Assembly (NCBI GenBank): GCA_937949945.1
Contig: CALFEQ010000178.1
Coordinates: 1-64,000, forward strand
Length of the DNA stretch: 64,000 nucleotides
Source: an uncultured Myxococcales bacterium
Lineage (GTDB): Bacteria > Myxococcota_A > Polyangia > Polyangiales > Polyangiaceae
Direction of reading: 5' to 3'
Shown: positions 26,267-34,893 of the stretch, in pieces
Layout: each line of letters starts with the position of its first letter
Position numbering within the stretch: the stretch's first letter is position 1
Program-made: the position numbers and the translations under genes
Notes under the pieces: generated by a model
The model's database searches: none
What the model was told of the DNA's origin: nothing
What the model saw: the letters and a program-made list of their open reading frames with translations, nothing else

Positions 26267-27480
26267 TGGAGCCGATCGATCTCGATCTCGAGGAAAGCGA
26301 GCTCGAGCTCCCGTCCGAGCCGATGCACCTCAACATGGGGCCGTCGCATCCCGCGATGCACGGCACCGTGCGCATCGTGCTCGAGCTCTCCGGCGAGACG
26401 ATCGTGAAGAGCGACGTCCAGATCGGGTACCTGCATCGCGGCTTCGAGAAGATGTGCGAGCGCGGGACCTGGAACCAGGTCTTCCCGTACGTCGACCGCC
26501 TGAACTACGTCTCGCCGATGCTGAACAACGTGGGCTACGCGCTCGCGGTCGAGAAGCTCTGCGAGATCGAGGTGCCCGAGCGTTGCCAGTGGTACCGCAT
26601 GATCCTCGGCGAGCTCTCGAGGATCTCGGACCACCTCACGTGCAACGGCGCCATGGCCATGGAGCTCGGCGCCTTCACGCCGTTCCTCTACTACATCAAG
26701 GCGCGCGAGATGGTCTGGGACATCCTCGAGGAGGAGACCGGCGCTCGCCTCACGCACTCCTTCGGCCGCATCGGCGGCATGGCGCATCCGCCTACGCCGG
26801 CGCTGAAGGACATGTGCCGCAACGCCATCCCCGCCATCCTCAAGCTCGTCGAGGAGGGCGAGGGGATGCTCCTCCGGAACCGCATCTTCATCGACCGTCT
26901 CGAGAACGTCGGCGCCATTTCGGGCAAGGACGCCATCGCGTTGTCGTGGACGGGCCCGTGCCTTCGCGCGACGGGCGTCCCGTACGACGTCCGCAAGGCG
27001 CACCCGTACCTCAAGTACGACGAGGTCGACTTCGACGTGCCCGTGGGCACGCGCGGTGACACGCTCGATCGCTTCCTCGTGCGCCTCGGCGAGATCCGCC
27101 AGAGCGCGCGCATCATCCTCCAGTGCTGCGACCGCATGCCGGACGAGGGGCCCGTCAACGTCGACGATCCGCGCTTCGTCTTCCCGCCGAAGAGGGACGT
27201 CTACACGACGATCGAAGCGACCATCCAGCACTTCAAGCTCGTGATGGAGGGCGCGAAGGTCCCGAAGGGCGAGGTCTACTCGTACACCGAGGGCGGTAAC
27301 GGCGAGCTCGGCTTCTACATCGTCTCGGACGGCACCGGCACGCCGTGGCGCGTGCGCATCCGTCCGCCGTGCTTCCCGATCACGCAGGGCCTCTCGGAGC
27401 TCATCAACGGCGGCATGTTGAGCGACATCATTCCGGTGTTCGGATCGCTCAACATGATCGGCGGGGAGTGCGATCACTGA
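26266..27480 (+). CDS. nuoD: NADH-quinone oxidoreductase subunit D
   Basis: A 404-residue, 49-kDa subunit that forms the quinone site with NuoB. Signatures: MGPSHPAMHGTVRIVLELSGE at the N-terminus, GYLHRGFEKMCE, RISDHLTCNGAMAMELGA, and the C-terminal RIRPPCFPITQGL...IPVFGSLNMIGGECD. It ends the first nuo block; a GGCTCCA array starts 7 nt after its stop. nuoE and nuoF, which usually follow, are absent. Confidence 0.96.
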   Translation: MEPIDLDLEESELELPSEPMHLNMGPSHPAMHGTVRIVLELSGETIVKSDVQIGYLHRGFEKMCERGTWNQVFPYVDRLNYVSPMLNNVGYALAVEKLCEIEVPERCQWYRMILGELSRISDHLTCNGAMAMELGAFTPFLYYIKAREMVWDILEEETGARLTHSFGRIGGMAHPPTPALKDMCRNAIPAILKLVEEGEGMLLRNRIFIDRLENVGAISGKDAIALSWTGPCLRATGVPYDVRKAHPYLKYDEVDFDVPVGTRGDTLDRFLVRLGEIRQSARIILQCCDRMPDEGPVNVDDPRFVFPPKRDVYTTIEATIQHFKLVMEGAKVPKGEVYSYTEGGNGELGFYIVSDGTGTPWRVRIRPPCFPITQGLSELINGGMLSDIIPVFGSLNMIGGECDH

Positions 27481-27487
27481 GCGAGGA

Positions 27488-27515
27488 GGCTCCAGGCTCC
27501 GGGCTCCAGGCTCCA
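27488..27515 (+). repeat. GGCTCCA/G heptamer array, 4 units
   Basis: GGCTCCA, GGCTCCG, GGCTCCA, GGCTCCA, starting exactly 7 nt after the nuoD TGA in sense orientation. Confidence 0.9.
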
Positions 27516-27523
27516 GGTTTGCG

Positions 27524-27551
27524 AGTCCTCAGTCCTCAGTCCTCGGTCCTC
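27524..27551 (+). repeat. AGTCCTC heptamer array, 4 units
   Basis: Three AGTCCTC units and one GGTCCTC, 8 nt after the GGCTCCA array. This second heptamer type recurs at 53913-53947. Confidence 0.9.
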
Positions 27552-27634
27552 AGCAAGTCAGCGTGAGCTAGCGCCAGCGAAGTAGCCTTCCTGGCGGCTG
27601 ACTCGAGCGTCTGATCGCACGGGTCACGCGCGGG

Positions 27635-28999
27635 TTAGGCGCGCGCGATTTTGCCCTTCGTGATGACCACGAAGCGCCAGAACAACAGGATCGCCACGAG
27701 GGTCAGGCCGGCGAGGAGCCCGAGCCACAAGCCCTGAGCGCCGAGGCCTGCGGCGAAGGCGAGCCAGAGCGCGAGCGGGAGCCCGACGAGCCAGTGCGCG
27801 CCGACGTTCGCGACGAACGCGAAGCGCACGTCGGCGGCGCCGCGGAGCGCGCCGGCCGCGACGCCCTGCACGCCATCGAAGAGCTGGAACGCCGCGGCGA
27901 CGACGAGCAAGGTCGTGCCGAGCGCGAGGACCTCGCCGTTGTCGGTGAATGCGCCGACGAGCGGGCCCCGTCCCAGGAGGAACACCACCCCGCAAGCGGA
28001 CATGAACGCAGCGCCGATGCCGATCCCGACGAGACCGGCGGCACGCGGCGAGCGGCCCTCGCCGATCGCATGACCGACGCGCACGGCGGTCGCGCTGCTG
28101 ATCCCGAGCGCGCCCATGAACGTGAAGCTCGCGAGGCTCAAAGCGATCTGGTGAGCCGCGACGGCGATGGGGCCGAGCTTGCCCGCGAGGACGCCGACGA
28201 GGGAAAAGACCCCGATTTCGGCGAGGAGCTGGAGGCCGACCGGCGTTCCGATGCGCACCACCTTCCGGATCGGCGCGTCGCGGAGCGAGCGCCGCGCGCC
28301 CGCGGGCCGCATCTTCCACGCCGCCGCGAGCACCCAGGCGGCGAGGGTGATGGTCGCGATCGAGCTCGCGACGCCGGCGCCGAAGGCTCCGAGGCTCGGC
28401 AGCCCGAGCGGGGGGAGGCCGGCCGCGACGAGGGCGTCGTCGCCGCGTACGAGGAGATTGCAGGCGACGAAGTTCACGACGTTCGCGACGCCCGCGGCGA
28501 CGAGCGACGGCATCGTCCGCTCGTGCGCCTGGAGGAACGCCTTGGCCGCCAAGAACACGCTCCACGCGAGCATCCCCGGGAGCTGCGGAACGAGGAACGC
28601 GCGCGCGGGTCCGATGAGCTCGGCCTCGATCCCCAGCGGGGCGAGCAGCCAGGTGGCGCCGAACGCGAGGATCGAGCACGGGATCCACACGAGGACGCAG
28701 CCGATGAGGCCTGCGACGAGCGCGCGCCACGCCTCCTCGTGGTCGCCCGCGCCGACGGCCTGGGACGCGAGCGGCTCCATGGCCGCCGCCACGCCCATGC
28801 CGAGCGAGATCGCGGCGAAGTTGATGGATCGGCCGATCGAGGCGCCGCCGAGCTCCGTCGCCGACACGTGGCCGAGGATCGCGACGTCGACGAGGCTGAT
28901 GGCGTTCAGCCCGAACTGCGCCAGCGCGATGGGCGTCGCGAGCCGTGCGATCGCCCCGACCTCACGGGACGCGACGGTCAGAGCGGGAGACGAAGCCAT
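27635..28999 (-). CDS. MATE-family efflux transporter
   Basis: About 454 residues with some twelve membrane helices, of the MatE/NorM type. Recognisable parts are the first helix region EVGAIARLATPIALAQFGLNAISLVDVAILGHVSATELGGASIG, MEPLASQAVGAGDHEEAWRAL, QAHERTMPSLVAAGVANVVNFVACNLLV and, in the second half, ALGISSATAVRVGHAIGEG. It should export cationic drugs or metabolites by Na+ or H+ antiport. ATG 28999 (MASSPALTVASREV) is preferred over an upstream extension. It lies on the opposite strand between the two nuo blocks. Confidence 0.92.
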   Translation of the reverse strand: MASSPALTVASREVGAIARLATPIALAQFGLNAISLVDVAILGHVSATELGGASIGRSINFAAISLGMGVAAAMEPLASQAVGAGDHEEAWRALVAGLIGCVLVWIPCSILAFGATWLLAPLGIEAELIGPARAFLVPQLPGMLAWSVFLAAKAFLQAHERTMPSLVAAGVANVVNFVACNLLVRGDDALVAAGLPPLGLPSLGAFGAGVASSIATITLAAWVLAAAWKMRPAGARRSLRDAPIRKVVRIGTPVGLQLLAEIGVFSLVGVLAGKLGPIAVAAHQIALSLASFTFMGALGISSATAVRVGHAIGEGRSPRAAGLVGIGIGAAFMSACGVVFLLGRGPLVGAFTDNGEVLALGTTLLVVAAAFQLFDGVQGVAAGALRGAADVRFAFVANVGAHWLVGLPLALWLAFAAGLGAQGLWLGLLAGLTLVAILLFWRFVVITKGKIARA

Positions 29000-29196
29000 G
29001 CGCGAAAGAAGACTCGCCGAGGGCGATAGGGCGGCCGGGCGGCGGCCGAAGGCAAAAACGTACATCGTAGTACCACGACCGCCAGGCCGGGTGTGATTTC
29101 CTTCCGCGCCGCTTGACGCCCGAGCAAAGAGGGCGCCTCATCGAAGAGGGTCTTCGCACGGGGGGGAGGGGAGAACCCTCCGTCGAGGAGGAACGC

Positions 29197-29757
29197 ATGC
29201 CGCCTAAGCCACCCAGCAAAAGGACGAAGACTCAGGTTGGTTTGGGGCCAGCGGAGCTCCCCCGCACGGACAGCGCGGAGATGCAGCGTGTCCGCGACAG
29301 CTTCCGCCAGGAGGACCCGCCGCCGCCGCTCACGACGCTGGAGCGGCCCAAGCGCATCCGCGACAGCATTCGGCGCGAGGAGCCCGACGACGAGCCCGTC
29401 CGGTCCGAGCGCGTCCGCACCGCCGACGCCACGGGCCCGCAGCGCGCGTGGGCGCCCGAGGCGACGACGGGGACGCACCGCAAGCGCAGCAACCGCCCGC
29501 CCGTGACCGTCGACGAGGTCGGCGCCGCCGCCGTGAAGCTCGCCCGCACGACGCGGCGTGAAGGCGCGCCCAAGCTCGTCGCGTCTCGGGCCACGGTCGC
29601 CAAAGCGCCGATCGACTCGCGGGCGGCGTTCGTCCTGTCGCTCGTCGACGGACGGAACACCGCGAGCGCGATCGTCGACATGTCCGGGATGCCGGCGGAA
29701 GAGGTCAACGCGATCCTCGCCCGCCTGGCCAGGCTCGGCTTGATCGAGCTGCCCTGA
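29197..29757 (+). CDS. Small protein with helical C-terminal module
   Basis: A 186-residue cytoplasmic protein starting at ATG 29197 after a strong GAGGAGGA. The first 130 residues are charged and probably disordered, with two similar stretches (MQRVRDSFRQEDPPPP and RPKRIRDSIRREEPDD). The C-terminal module (IDSRAAFVLSLVDGRNTASAIVDMSGMPAEEVNAILARLARLGLIEL) is a compact helical unit resembling a winged-helix-like tail seen on various myxobacterial signalling proteins. Role unknown; it precedes nuoG by about 200 nt. Confidence 0.75.
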   Translation: MPPKPPSKRTKTQVGLGPAELPRTDSAEMQRVRDSFRQEDPPPPLTTLERPKRIRDSIRREEPDDEPVRSERVRTADATGPQRAWAPEATTGTHRKRSNRPPVTVDEVGAAAVKLARTTRREGAPKLVASRATVAKAPIDSRAAFVLSLVDGRNTASAIVDMSGMPAEEVNAILARLARLGLIELP

Positions 29758-29955
29758 GCCGGAGCGGCGTCGCGCGCGTCGGGCGGCGGAAATCGCGCGC
29801 GGGCGAGCCGAGCCGAGGACGGATGGGCCGAGGCCGGGGCTCTTGCCGGAGCGCTGCGCGAGAAATGCCTTCCACGCAAAGGGGTTTCGGCGTAAATCCC
29901 CGGCCACCGGTGTGCTCACGGTTCCGCTTCGAAGCCGGGCCACCGACCGAGCTCC

Positions 29956-31560
29956 ATGCCCACCTTCAAGCTTGACGGCAAAGAGATCCCCTTCGAGCCG
30001 GGGGACAGCATCATCAAGGCGGCGGCCCGACAGGGCATCGAGATCCCGCATTACTGCTGGCACCCGGGCCTGAGCGCACCGGCGAACTGCCGTATGTGCC
30101 TCGTCGAGATCAAGCCTGGCCCGCAGCAGCGGGCGATGATGCTCGACGTCCTCGAGTTCGACCCCTCGATCAACGACTACCGGCCCGCGCAGAAGCCGAA
30201 GCTGCAGCCGGCCTGTCAGATGCCGGCGGTGGAGGGGCAGGAGGTCCTCTCGGAGACGAGCCCGCACGTCCTCAAGGCGCGCAAGACGGTCCAGGAGCTG
30301 CTCCTCCTGAACCACCCCGTCGACTGTCCGATCTGCGATCAGGCGGGGGAGTGCAAGCTCCAAGACTACTGGCTCGAGCACCAGAAGACGCAGAAGCGCA
30401 TGCGCGACGAGCCGATCCACAAGCCGAAGGCGGTCGTCTTCGGCCCGACGATCGTCTACGACGCCGAGCGCTGCGTCATGTGCACCCGCTGCATCCGCTT
30501 CATGGCGGAGGTGGCGAAGGACCCGGTGCTCGACATGCGCGAGCGCGGGAACCTGAACGAGATCTGCGTCGCGCCCGGACGGCAGCTCGACGGGCACTAC
30601 ACGTTCATGACCGAGCACGTCTGCCCGGTCGGCGCGCTCACGACGAAGGACTTCCGCTTCAAGGCGCGCGTCTGGTTCCTCCGCTCGGCCAAGAGCATCT
30701 GCCAGGGCTGCGCGACGGGCTGCAACGCGTGGCTCGATTACGACCCGCGCTACAACAAGGCGTACCGCTACCGCCCGCGCGACAACGAGGCCGTCAACAA
30801 GTACTGGATGTGCGACGGCGGCATGCTCTCGTACCGCGCGGCGCACGTCGGTCGCGTGACGAGCGCGAAGGTGAAGGGCAAGACCGTGACCGTCGAGGCG
30901 GCGCTCTCCGAGGTGACGAAGCGCTTCAGCGACACCTCGCGCGAGAGCATCGCCTTCGTCCTGTCGGCGCAGCACTCGCTGGAGGACAACTGGGCGCTCC
31001 GCGAGGTCGCGCGACTCGCCGGCTCGAGCAACATCTACGTCACGGGCGCGGGCCCCGGGTACAAGGACGACATCCTCATCGACGAGGACAAGAACTCGAA
31101 CACCGCCGGCGTCGTCGAGCTCGTCCCGTCGCTGCGTCCGTTCCCGCAGCTCATCGAGGACATCCGCGGCGGGCGCGTGACGCAGATCATCGCGCTCGGC
31201 GGGGTGACGCCGCGCAACGACCCGGAGGACGTGACGGCGCTCGGCATGGTGAGCACGCTCGTCACCGTGGCCGCCCACGAAGGCGCGCTCACCGAGGCCG
31301 CGCACGTCGTGCTGCCCGCGACGTCGTGGGCCGAGCAGTCGGGCACCTACGTCAACCGCCAGGGCTTCCGGCAGGTCGCCGACAAGGCCCTCGAGCCGCA
31401 AGGAGCCTCGCGCCCCGCGTGGGAGCAGCTCCGAGCGCTCGCGCTGGCGCTCGGCCTCGAGCCCACCTGGACGAAGCTGAAGGACATCCGCAAGGAGCTC
31501 ACCGTGAGCGCCGCCGCCGTTCAGAGCGCCCCCGCGGTGGAGCCGTCGCCCGCTCCCTGA
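29956..31560 (+). CDS. nuoG: NADH-quinone oxidoreductase subunit G (short form)
   Basis: A 534-residue iron-sulfur subunit. The N-terminal 2Fe-2S domain has Cys34, Cys45, Cys48 and Cys87, with an insertion at about 60-84. His120/Cys124/Cys127/Cys133 bind a 4Fe-4S centre; Cys173/176/179/223 bind another; Cys249/252/256/286 match the extra N7 cluster. A molybdopterin-type domain follows but is much shorter than in E. coli (whose NuoG is about 900 residues). The ATG at 29956 is clear. It is followed 21 nt later by nuoH. Confidence 0.93.
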   Translation: MPTFKLDGKEIPFEPGDSIIKAAARQGIEIPHYCWHPGLSAPANCRMCLVEIKPGPQQRAMMLDVLEFDPSINDYRPAQKPKLQPACQMPAVEGQEVLSETSPHVLKARKTVQELLLLNHPVDCPICDQAGECKLQDYWLEHQKTQKRMRDEPIHKPKAVVFGPTIVYDAERCVMCTRCIRFMAEVAKDPVLDMRERGNLNEICVAPGRQLDGHYTFMTEHVCPVGALTTKDFRFKARVWFLRSAKSICQGCATGCNAWLDYDPRYNKAYRYRPRDNEAVNKYWMCDGGMLSYRAAHVGRVTSAKVKGKTVTVEAALSEVTKRFSDTSRESIAFVLSAQHSLEDNWALREVARLAGSSNIYVTGAGPGYKDDILIDEDKNSNTAGVVELVPSLRPFPQLIEDIRGGRVTQIIALGGVTPRNDPEDVTALGMVSTLVTVAAHEGALTEAAHVVLPATSWAEQSGTYVNRQGFRQVADKALEPQGASRPAWEQLRALALALGLEPTWTKLKDIRKELTVSAAAVQSAPAVEPSPAP

Positions 31561-31581
31561 TCCAGCGAGAAGACTCTCATC

Positions 31582-33003
31582 ATGAACGGAACGCAGCTTC
31601 TCTGGACCGTCATCAAGATCCTGGTGATGGTCGGCTTCATCGTGAACCTCGCGGCGCTGCTCACGTGGTACGACCGCCGCGGGGGCGCGTTGATGCAGGA
31701 CCGCATGGGTCCGCACCGCGCGGGGATCAAGATCGGCAAGTTCTACATCCGCGTCGCCGGTCTGCTCCACACCGCCGCCGACGGGCTCAAGTTCTTCACG
31801 AAGAAGGACTTCATGCCGCCGAAGGCGGACAAGCTGCTCTTCAGCCTCGCGCCGATCCTCGCGCTCGCGTCCGTCGTCGCGCTCACCGCCGTCATCCCGT
31901 TCGGTGAGACGATCGTTCCCGAGTCGATCGTTCGCACGGTCTGCAAGAAGGGCACGGAGTTCGCGGCGATGACGAACGGCGTCTGCCCGGAGGGCTTCTC
32001 GCCCGAGAGGGTGTGGCCCGCCGTTCCGCGTCACGGAATCGCGAACGCCGCGAACGCGATCCCGCTCCAGATCGCCTCGCTCAACGTCGGCATCCTCTAC
32101 GTCTTCGCGATCGCGGGTCAGGGCATCGTCGGCGCCGCGATCGCCGGCTGGGCGAGCGACAACAAGTTCTCGCTCATGGGCGCCCTCCGCGCCGCGAGCC
32201 AGATGGTCAGCTACGAGGTCACGCTCGGCCTCACGCTCGTCGGCGCGTTCATGATCTACGGGTCGGTGCGCCTCGAGGACATGGCGCTCTGGCAGGGCGA
32301 AAATACGTGGGGCATCTTCGTTCAGCCTCTCGCGTTCTTCCTCTTCTTCGCGGCGGCGGTCGCGGAGACGAAGCGCATCCCGTTCGACCTGCCCGAGGCG
32401 GAGAGCGAGCTCGTCAGCGGCTACTTCACCGAGTACTCGGGCATGAAGTTCGGCATGTTCTACTTCGCCGAGTACATGGAGGTCGTGACGAGCTCGATGC
32501 TGCTCGTCGCGGTCTTCCTCGGCGGCTGGCATCTGCCGTTCCTCCACCGAGACGGGATCACGATCGCCTTCGGCGAGACGGTGCTGCTCCACCAGCGGAT
32601 GCCGCACATCTGGGTGGTGATCATCAGCGTGCTCGCGTTCTTCGGTAAGACGATCGTGCTCTGCTGGATCCAGGCGTTCGTCCGCTGGAGCCTCCCGCGC
32701 TTCCGCTACGACCAGCTCATGAAGCTCGGCTGGACCGTGCTCCTCCCGGCGTCGCTCGCGAACATCCTCGTGACCGGCATCGTCTGGCTCGCGCTCCAGG
32801 CGGGCGGCGACGGCGTGCAGGCGGGCCTCAAGCTCGCGGCCGACATCACGCAGGGCTTCACGGCGGCCGCGATCACCGGCCTCGTCATCTGGGCGCTCGT
32901 CGGCTTCTTCCGCACGCCGCGGCGTCAGCCGACCGTGGTCGGGTCGAGCGCGAAGTTCGCCGCCGCTGCGGGCGGCACGAAGGAAGCGCCGATCACGGCC
33001 TGA
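31582..33003 (+). CDS. nuoH: NADH-quinone oxidoreductase subunit H
   Basis: A 473-residue membrane subunit that links the quinone site to the proton-pumping arm. Signatures: DRMGPHRAGI near the N-terminus, LLHTAADGLKFFTKKDFMP, ASLNVGILYVFAIAGQGI, RAASQMVSYEVTLGL, and AETKRIPFDLPEAESELVSGYFTEYSGMKF. A loop at about residues 111-160 is some 35-40 residues longer than usual and contains Cys121 and Cys135, facing what should be the periplasm. The C-terminal tail is also extended. Confidence 0.95.
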   Translation: MNGTQLLWTVIKILVMVGFIVNLAALLTWYDRRGGALMQDRMGPHRAGIKIGKFYIRVAGLLHTAADGLKFFTKKDFMPPKADKLLFSLAPILALASVVALTAVIPFGETIVPESIVRTVCKKGTEFAAMTNGVCPEGFSPERVWPAVPRHGIANAANAIPLQIASLNVGILYVFAIAGQGIVGAAIAGWASDNKFSLMGALRAASQMVSYEVTLGLTLVGAFMIYGSVRLEDMALWQGENTWGIFVQPLAFFLFFAAAVAETKRIPFDLPEAESELVSGYFTEYSGMKFGMFYFAEYMEVVTSSMLLVAVFLGGWHLPFLHRDGITIAFGETVLLHQRMPHIWVVIISVLAFFGKTIVLCWIQAFVRWSLPRFRYDQLMKLGWTVLLPASLANILVTGIVWLALQAGGDGVQAGLKLAADITQGFTAAAITGLVIWALVGFFRTPRRQPTVVGSSAKFAAAAGGTKEAPITA

Positions 33004-33009
33004 CGTCAG

Positions 33010-33084
33010 CCTCCAGACCCCAGTCTCCAGTTTTCAGCCGAGCCCAGGCTCCGATCCCTGGAGCCTGGAGCCCGGAGCCTGGAG
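33010..33084. repeat. Degenerate and exact heptamer array
   Basis: Two parts. At 33010-33037 four 7-bp units all end in CAG (CCTCCAG, ACCCCAG, TCTCCAG, TTTTCAG), starting 6 nt after the nuoH stop. At 33057-33084 CCTGGAG, CCTGGAG, CCCGGAG and CCTGGAG give the GGCTCC type in antisense orientation, 55 nt before nuoI. Confidence 0.8.
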
Positions 33085-33139
33085 CCTCCGTGATATCCCT
33101 TCAACCATCCACGCTTAGGCGCTAAGGTCTCGCGCGGTC

Positions 33140-33799
33140 ATGCCTCGAGCTTTTCCGAAGAAGCCCCCTGCTCCGCTGAACGCCAAGCCGGTCGAGTACG
33201 TCGAGAAGACGCCGACGGTGCAGTCGTACCTGCCCGAGATCTTCCGGGGCATCGGCACCTCGATGCGCCACTGGTTCAAGAACACGCGCGACCTGATCCG
33301 CGGCACCCGCCCCGATCCGGTCACGGAGCGCTGGGCCGACGGCATCACGACCATCGCGTACCCGGAGCAGAAGCGTCCGTATCCGGAGCGCTTCCGCGGC
33401 GTGCATCGGCTCACCGTCCGCGACGACGGGAGCCCGCGGTGCGTCGCGTGCCTCTGCTGCTCGACCGCGTGCCCGGCGCAGTGCATCTACATCGAGGCGG
33501 GCGAGTACCCCGAGGGCGACAAGCGTCGCGGCTACGAGCGGTACCCGGTCAAGTTCGTGATCGACGAGCTCAGGTGCATCTTCTGCGGCTTCTGCGTCGA
33601 GGCGTGCCCGTGCGACGCCATCCGCATGGACACCGGCATCCACGCGGTCCCGTACGATTCGCGCGACCAGTTCCTCTACGACAAGGACATCCTCATCAAC
33701 TTCGTCGGTCGCGACGGGACCCGCGAGACGTCGAACCCGCGGCACGAGCCGGGTGATCCGACGCACCCGGGCATCACGCGCGATCACATCAGTCACTGA
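33140..33799 (+). CDS. nuoI: NADH-quinone oxidoreductase subunit I
   Basis: A 219-residue ferredoxin-like subunit of complex I. Two 4Fe-4S motifs carry clusters N6a and N6b: CVACLCCSTACP and CIFCGFCVEACP. The sequence between them (YIEAGEYPEGDKRRGYERYPVKFVIDELR) is typical. The N-terminal 90 residues include the amphipathic membrane-lying helices. No nuoJ follows; the membrane subunits J-N and the NADH-binding E and F must be coded elsewhere. Confidence 0.95.
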   Translation: MPRAFPKKPPAPLNAKPVEYVEKTPTVQSYLPEIFRGIGTSMRHWFKNTRDLIRGTRPDPVTERWADGITTIAYPEQKRPYPERFRGVHRLTVRDDGSPRCVACLCCSTACPAQCIYIEAGEYPEGDKRRGYERYPVKFVIDELRCIFCGFCVEACPCDAIRMDTGIHAVPYDSRDQFLYDKDILINFVGRDGTRETSNPRHEPGDPTHPGITRDHISH

Positions 33800-33956
33800 G
33801 CCGAGCTCGCGTGGAGCGTCGCGCGCTGGCTCGGGCCGAGGCTCGGTGCCGCAGAGCGCGCCGCCCTCGAAGATGCTCGGGGAGCGGCTCGGCGGTGTAT
33901 CGTCTCGTCCCGTGGGCATGCGAAGGGTCTCCTCCGTTTCCGAGCCCCGCCCCCGG

Positions 33957-33984
33957 ACCCGAGGCCCGAGGCCGGAGGCCTGAC
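33957..33984 (-). repeat. CTCGGGC-type heptamers, 4 degenerate units
   Basis: Plus strand ACCCGAG, GCCCGAG, GCCGGAG, GCCTGAC, ending right at the GTG start of the next gene. On the minus strand the units match CTCGGGC, the same heptamer seen at 53864-53903. Confidence 0.65.
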
Positions 33985-34464
33985 GTGGATCTGTCCGGCC
34001 GCGGGCCCGCTTATCGAAGCACCATCGTCCGGTGCCCACGTTGCGGCAACGCGATGCGCTGCGAGTCCGTGCCTTCGGCGGAGGTGGACGTCTGCGATAC
34101 GTGTGGAGGCCTGTGGGTCGATTGGTTCGACGGCGACGTCCACACGCTCGCGGCGGAGACGGAGGCCGCGCGGGTCGATCGCGGCACGCCGCCGCCGGGC
34201 ATGCTCGACGAGCGCATACCCGAGGGCGGCACGCCGTCGTGCCCGCGCTGCATGCGCGAGCTGACATCGGAGCTCTATCGCTTCCCCGACGCCGCCGACG
34301 ACGAGCTCGTCGCCGGAGTCGAGCTCCTTCGCTGCGGAGAGTGCGCTGGCAGCTTCGTCCCTCGCGCGAGCGCGCACCTGTTGCTCGATCGCGTCCGTGA
34401 GCCCCGCTCCGCCACGCTCTGGGAGGCGTTCGTCGCGCTGTTGCGTCGCCTCTTGGGCCGCTGA
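33985..34464 (+). CDS. Double TFIIB-type zinc-ribbon protein
   Basis: About 159 residues from GTG 33985; the frame is open upstream to 33811, but that part covers a heptamer array and looks non-coding. Two zf-TFIIB units are visible: CPRCGNAMRCESVPSAEVDVCDTCGGLWVD and CPRCMRELTSELYRF...LLRCGECAGSFV. Such proteins are thought to bind zinc and perhaps nucleic acid or protein partners; no pathway is known. A strong hairpin starts within its stop codon. Confidence 0.75.
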   Translation: MDLSGRGPAYRSTIVRCPRCGNAMRCESVPSAEVDVCDTCGGLWVDWFDGDVHTLAAETEAARVDRGTPPPGMLDERIPEGGTPSCPRCMRELTSELYRFPDAADDELVAGVELLRCGECAGSFVPRASAHLLLDRVREPRSATLWEAFVALLRRLLGR

Positions 34465-34505
34465 CGCCTGCTCGAGGCCAAGCGCCCGAGCTCGGTGCAG
34501 GCGTC
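34463..34505 (+). terminator. Hairpin overlapping the stop codon
   Basis: GACGCCTGC (34463-34471) pairs with GCAGGCGTC (34497-34505), and the inner CGAG/CTCG pair extends the stem. It begins in the TGA of the zinc-ribbon gene. Confidence 0.65.
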
Positions 34506-34893
34506 GCGACGGCAGGGCTCGAGCCGCGTGAGCCCGACCGTTCCGCCGCGCCGGAGCGCGGGGTGAGCGATGCGAGGCGACGGATCGCGTCGGCGGCGCG
34601 ACGAGCCACACGTGTGCGTCGACGTCCGGGCCGTCACGGTTCGTGCGCGAAGGGCGAGGGGCACGTGCGTTTGAGACGCTTCGAAGACGCGGGTGCTCAC
34701 GTCCGCGAAGAGCGGAATTTCCGGAGGACAATCAACGCTTCGCGGCATCGTCCAAGGGGTGCTTTTTGAGCTTTCGACGCGGAATTTTCCGCTAAGCTCC
34801 CGCCGCCGTTCGTTCACCCGTGAGCGCAAAAGGGGGTCTCGGCGCGAGGCTCTCCGTGCGGGCGGGGTCGACTTCCGCGAGGAACAGCAGCAC
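34506..34893 (+). promoter_or_regulatory. Leader of the kinase-TPR gene with paired palindromes
   Basis: About 390 bp with no gene seen. It has two similar sites 67 bp apart: GCGGAATTTCCGG (34712-34724) and the perfect palindrome GCGGAATTTTCCGC (34779-34792). The local sequence around 34761-34800 is AT-richer than its surroundings (TTTTTGAGCTTTC...), as expected of a promoter. The pair may be an operator for a dimeric regulator. Confidence 0.45.

Noticed and set aside
33811..33984. N-terminal extension of the TFIIB-type zinc protein
   Set aside because: It crosses a heptamer array and is Arg/Pro-rich; the GTG at 33985 lies just before the first zinc motif.
34563..34769. Small open frame in the leader of the kinase-TPR gene
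   Set aside because: Arg-rich composition, overlap with the palindromes and no ribosome-binding site; reads as a chance frame.
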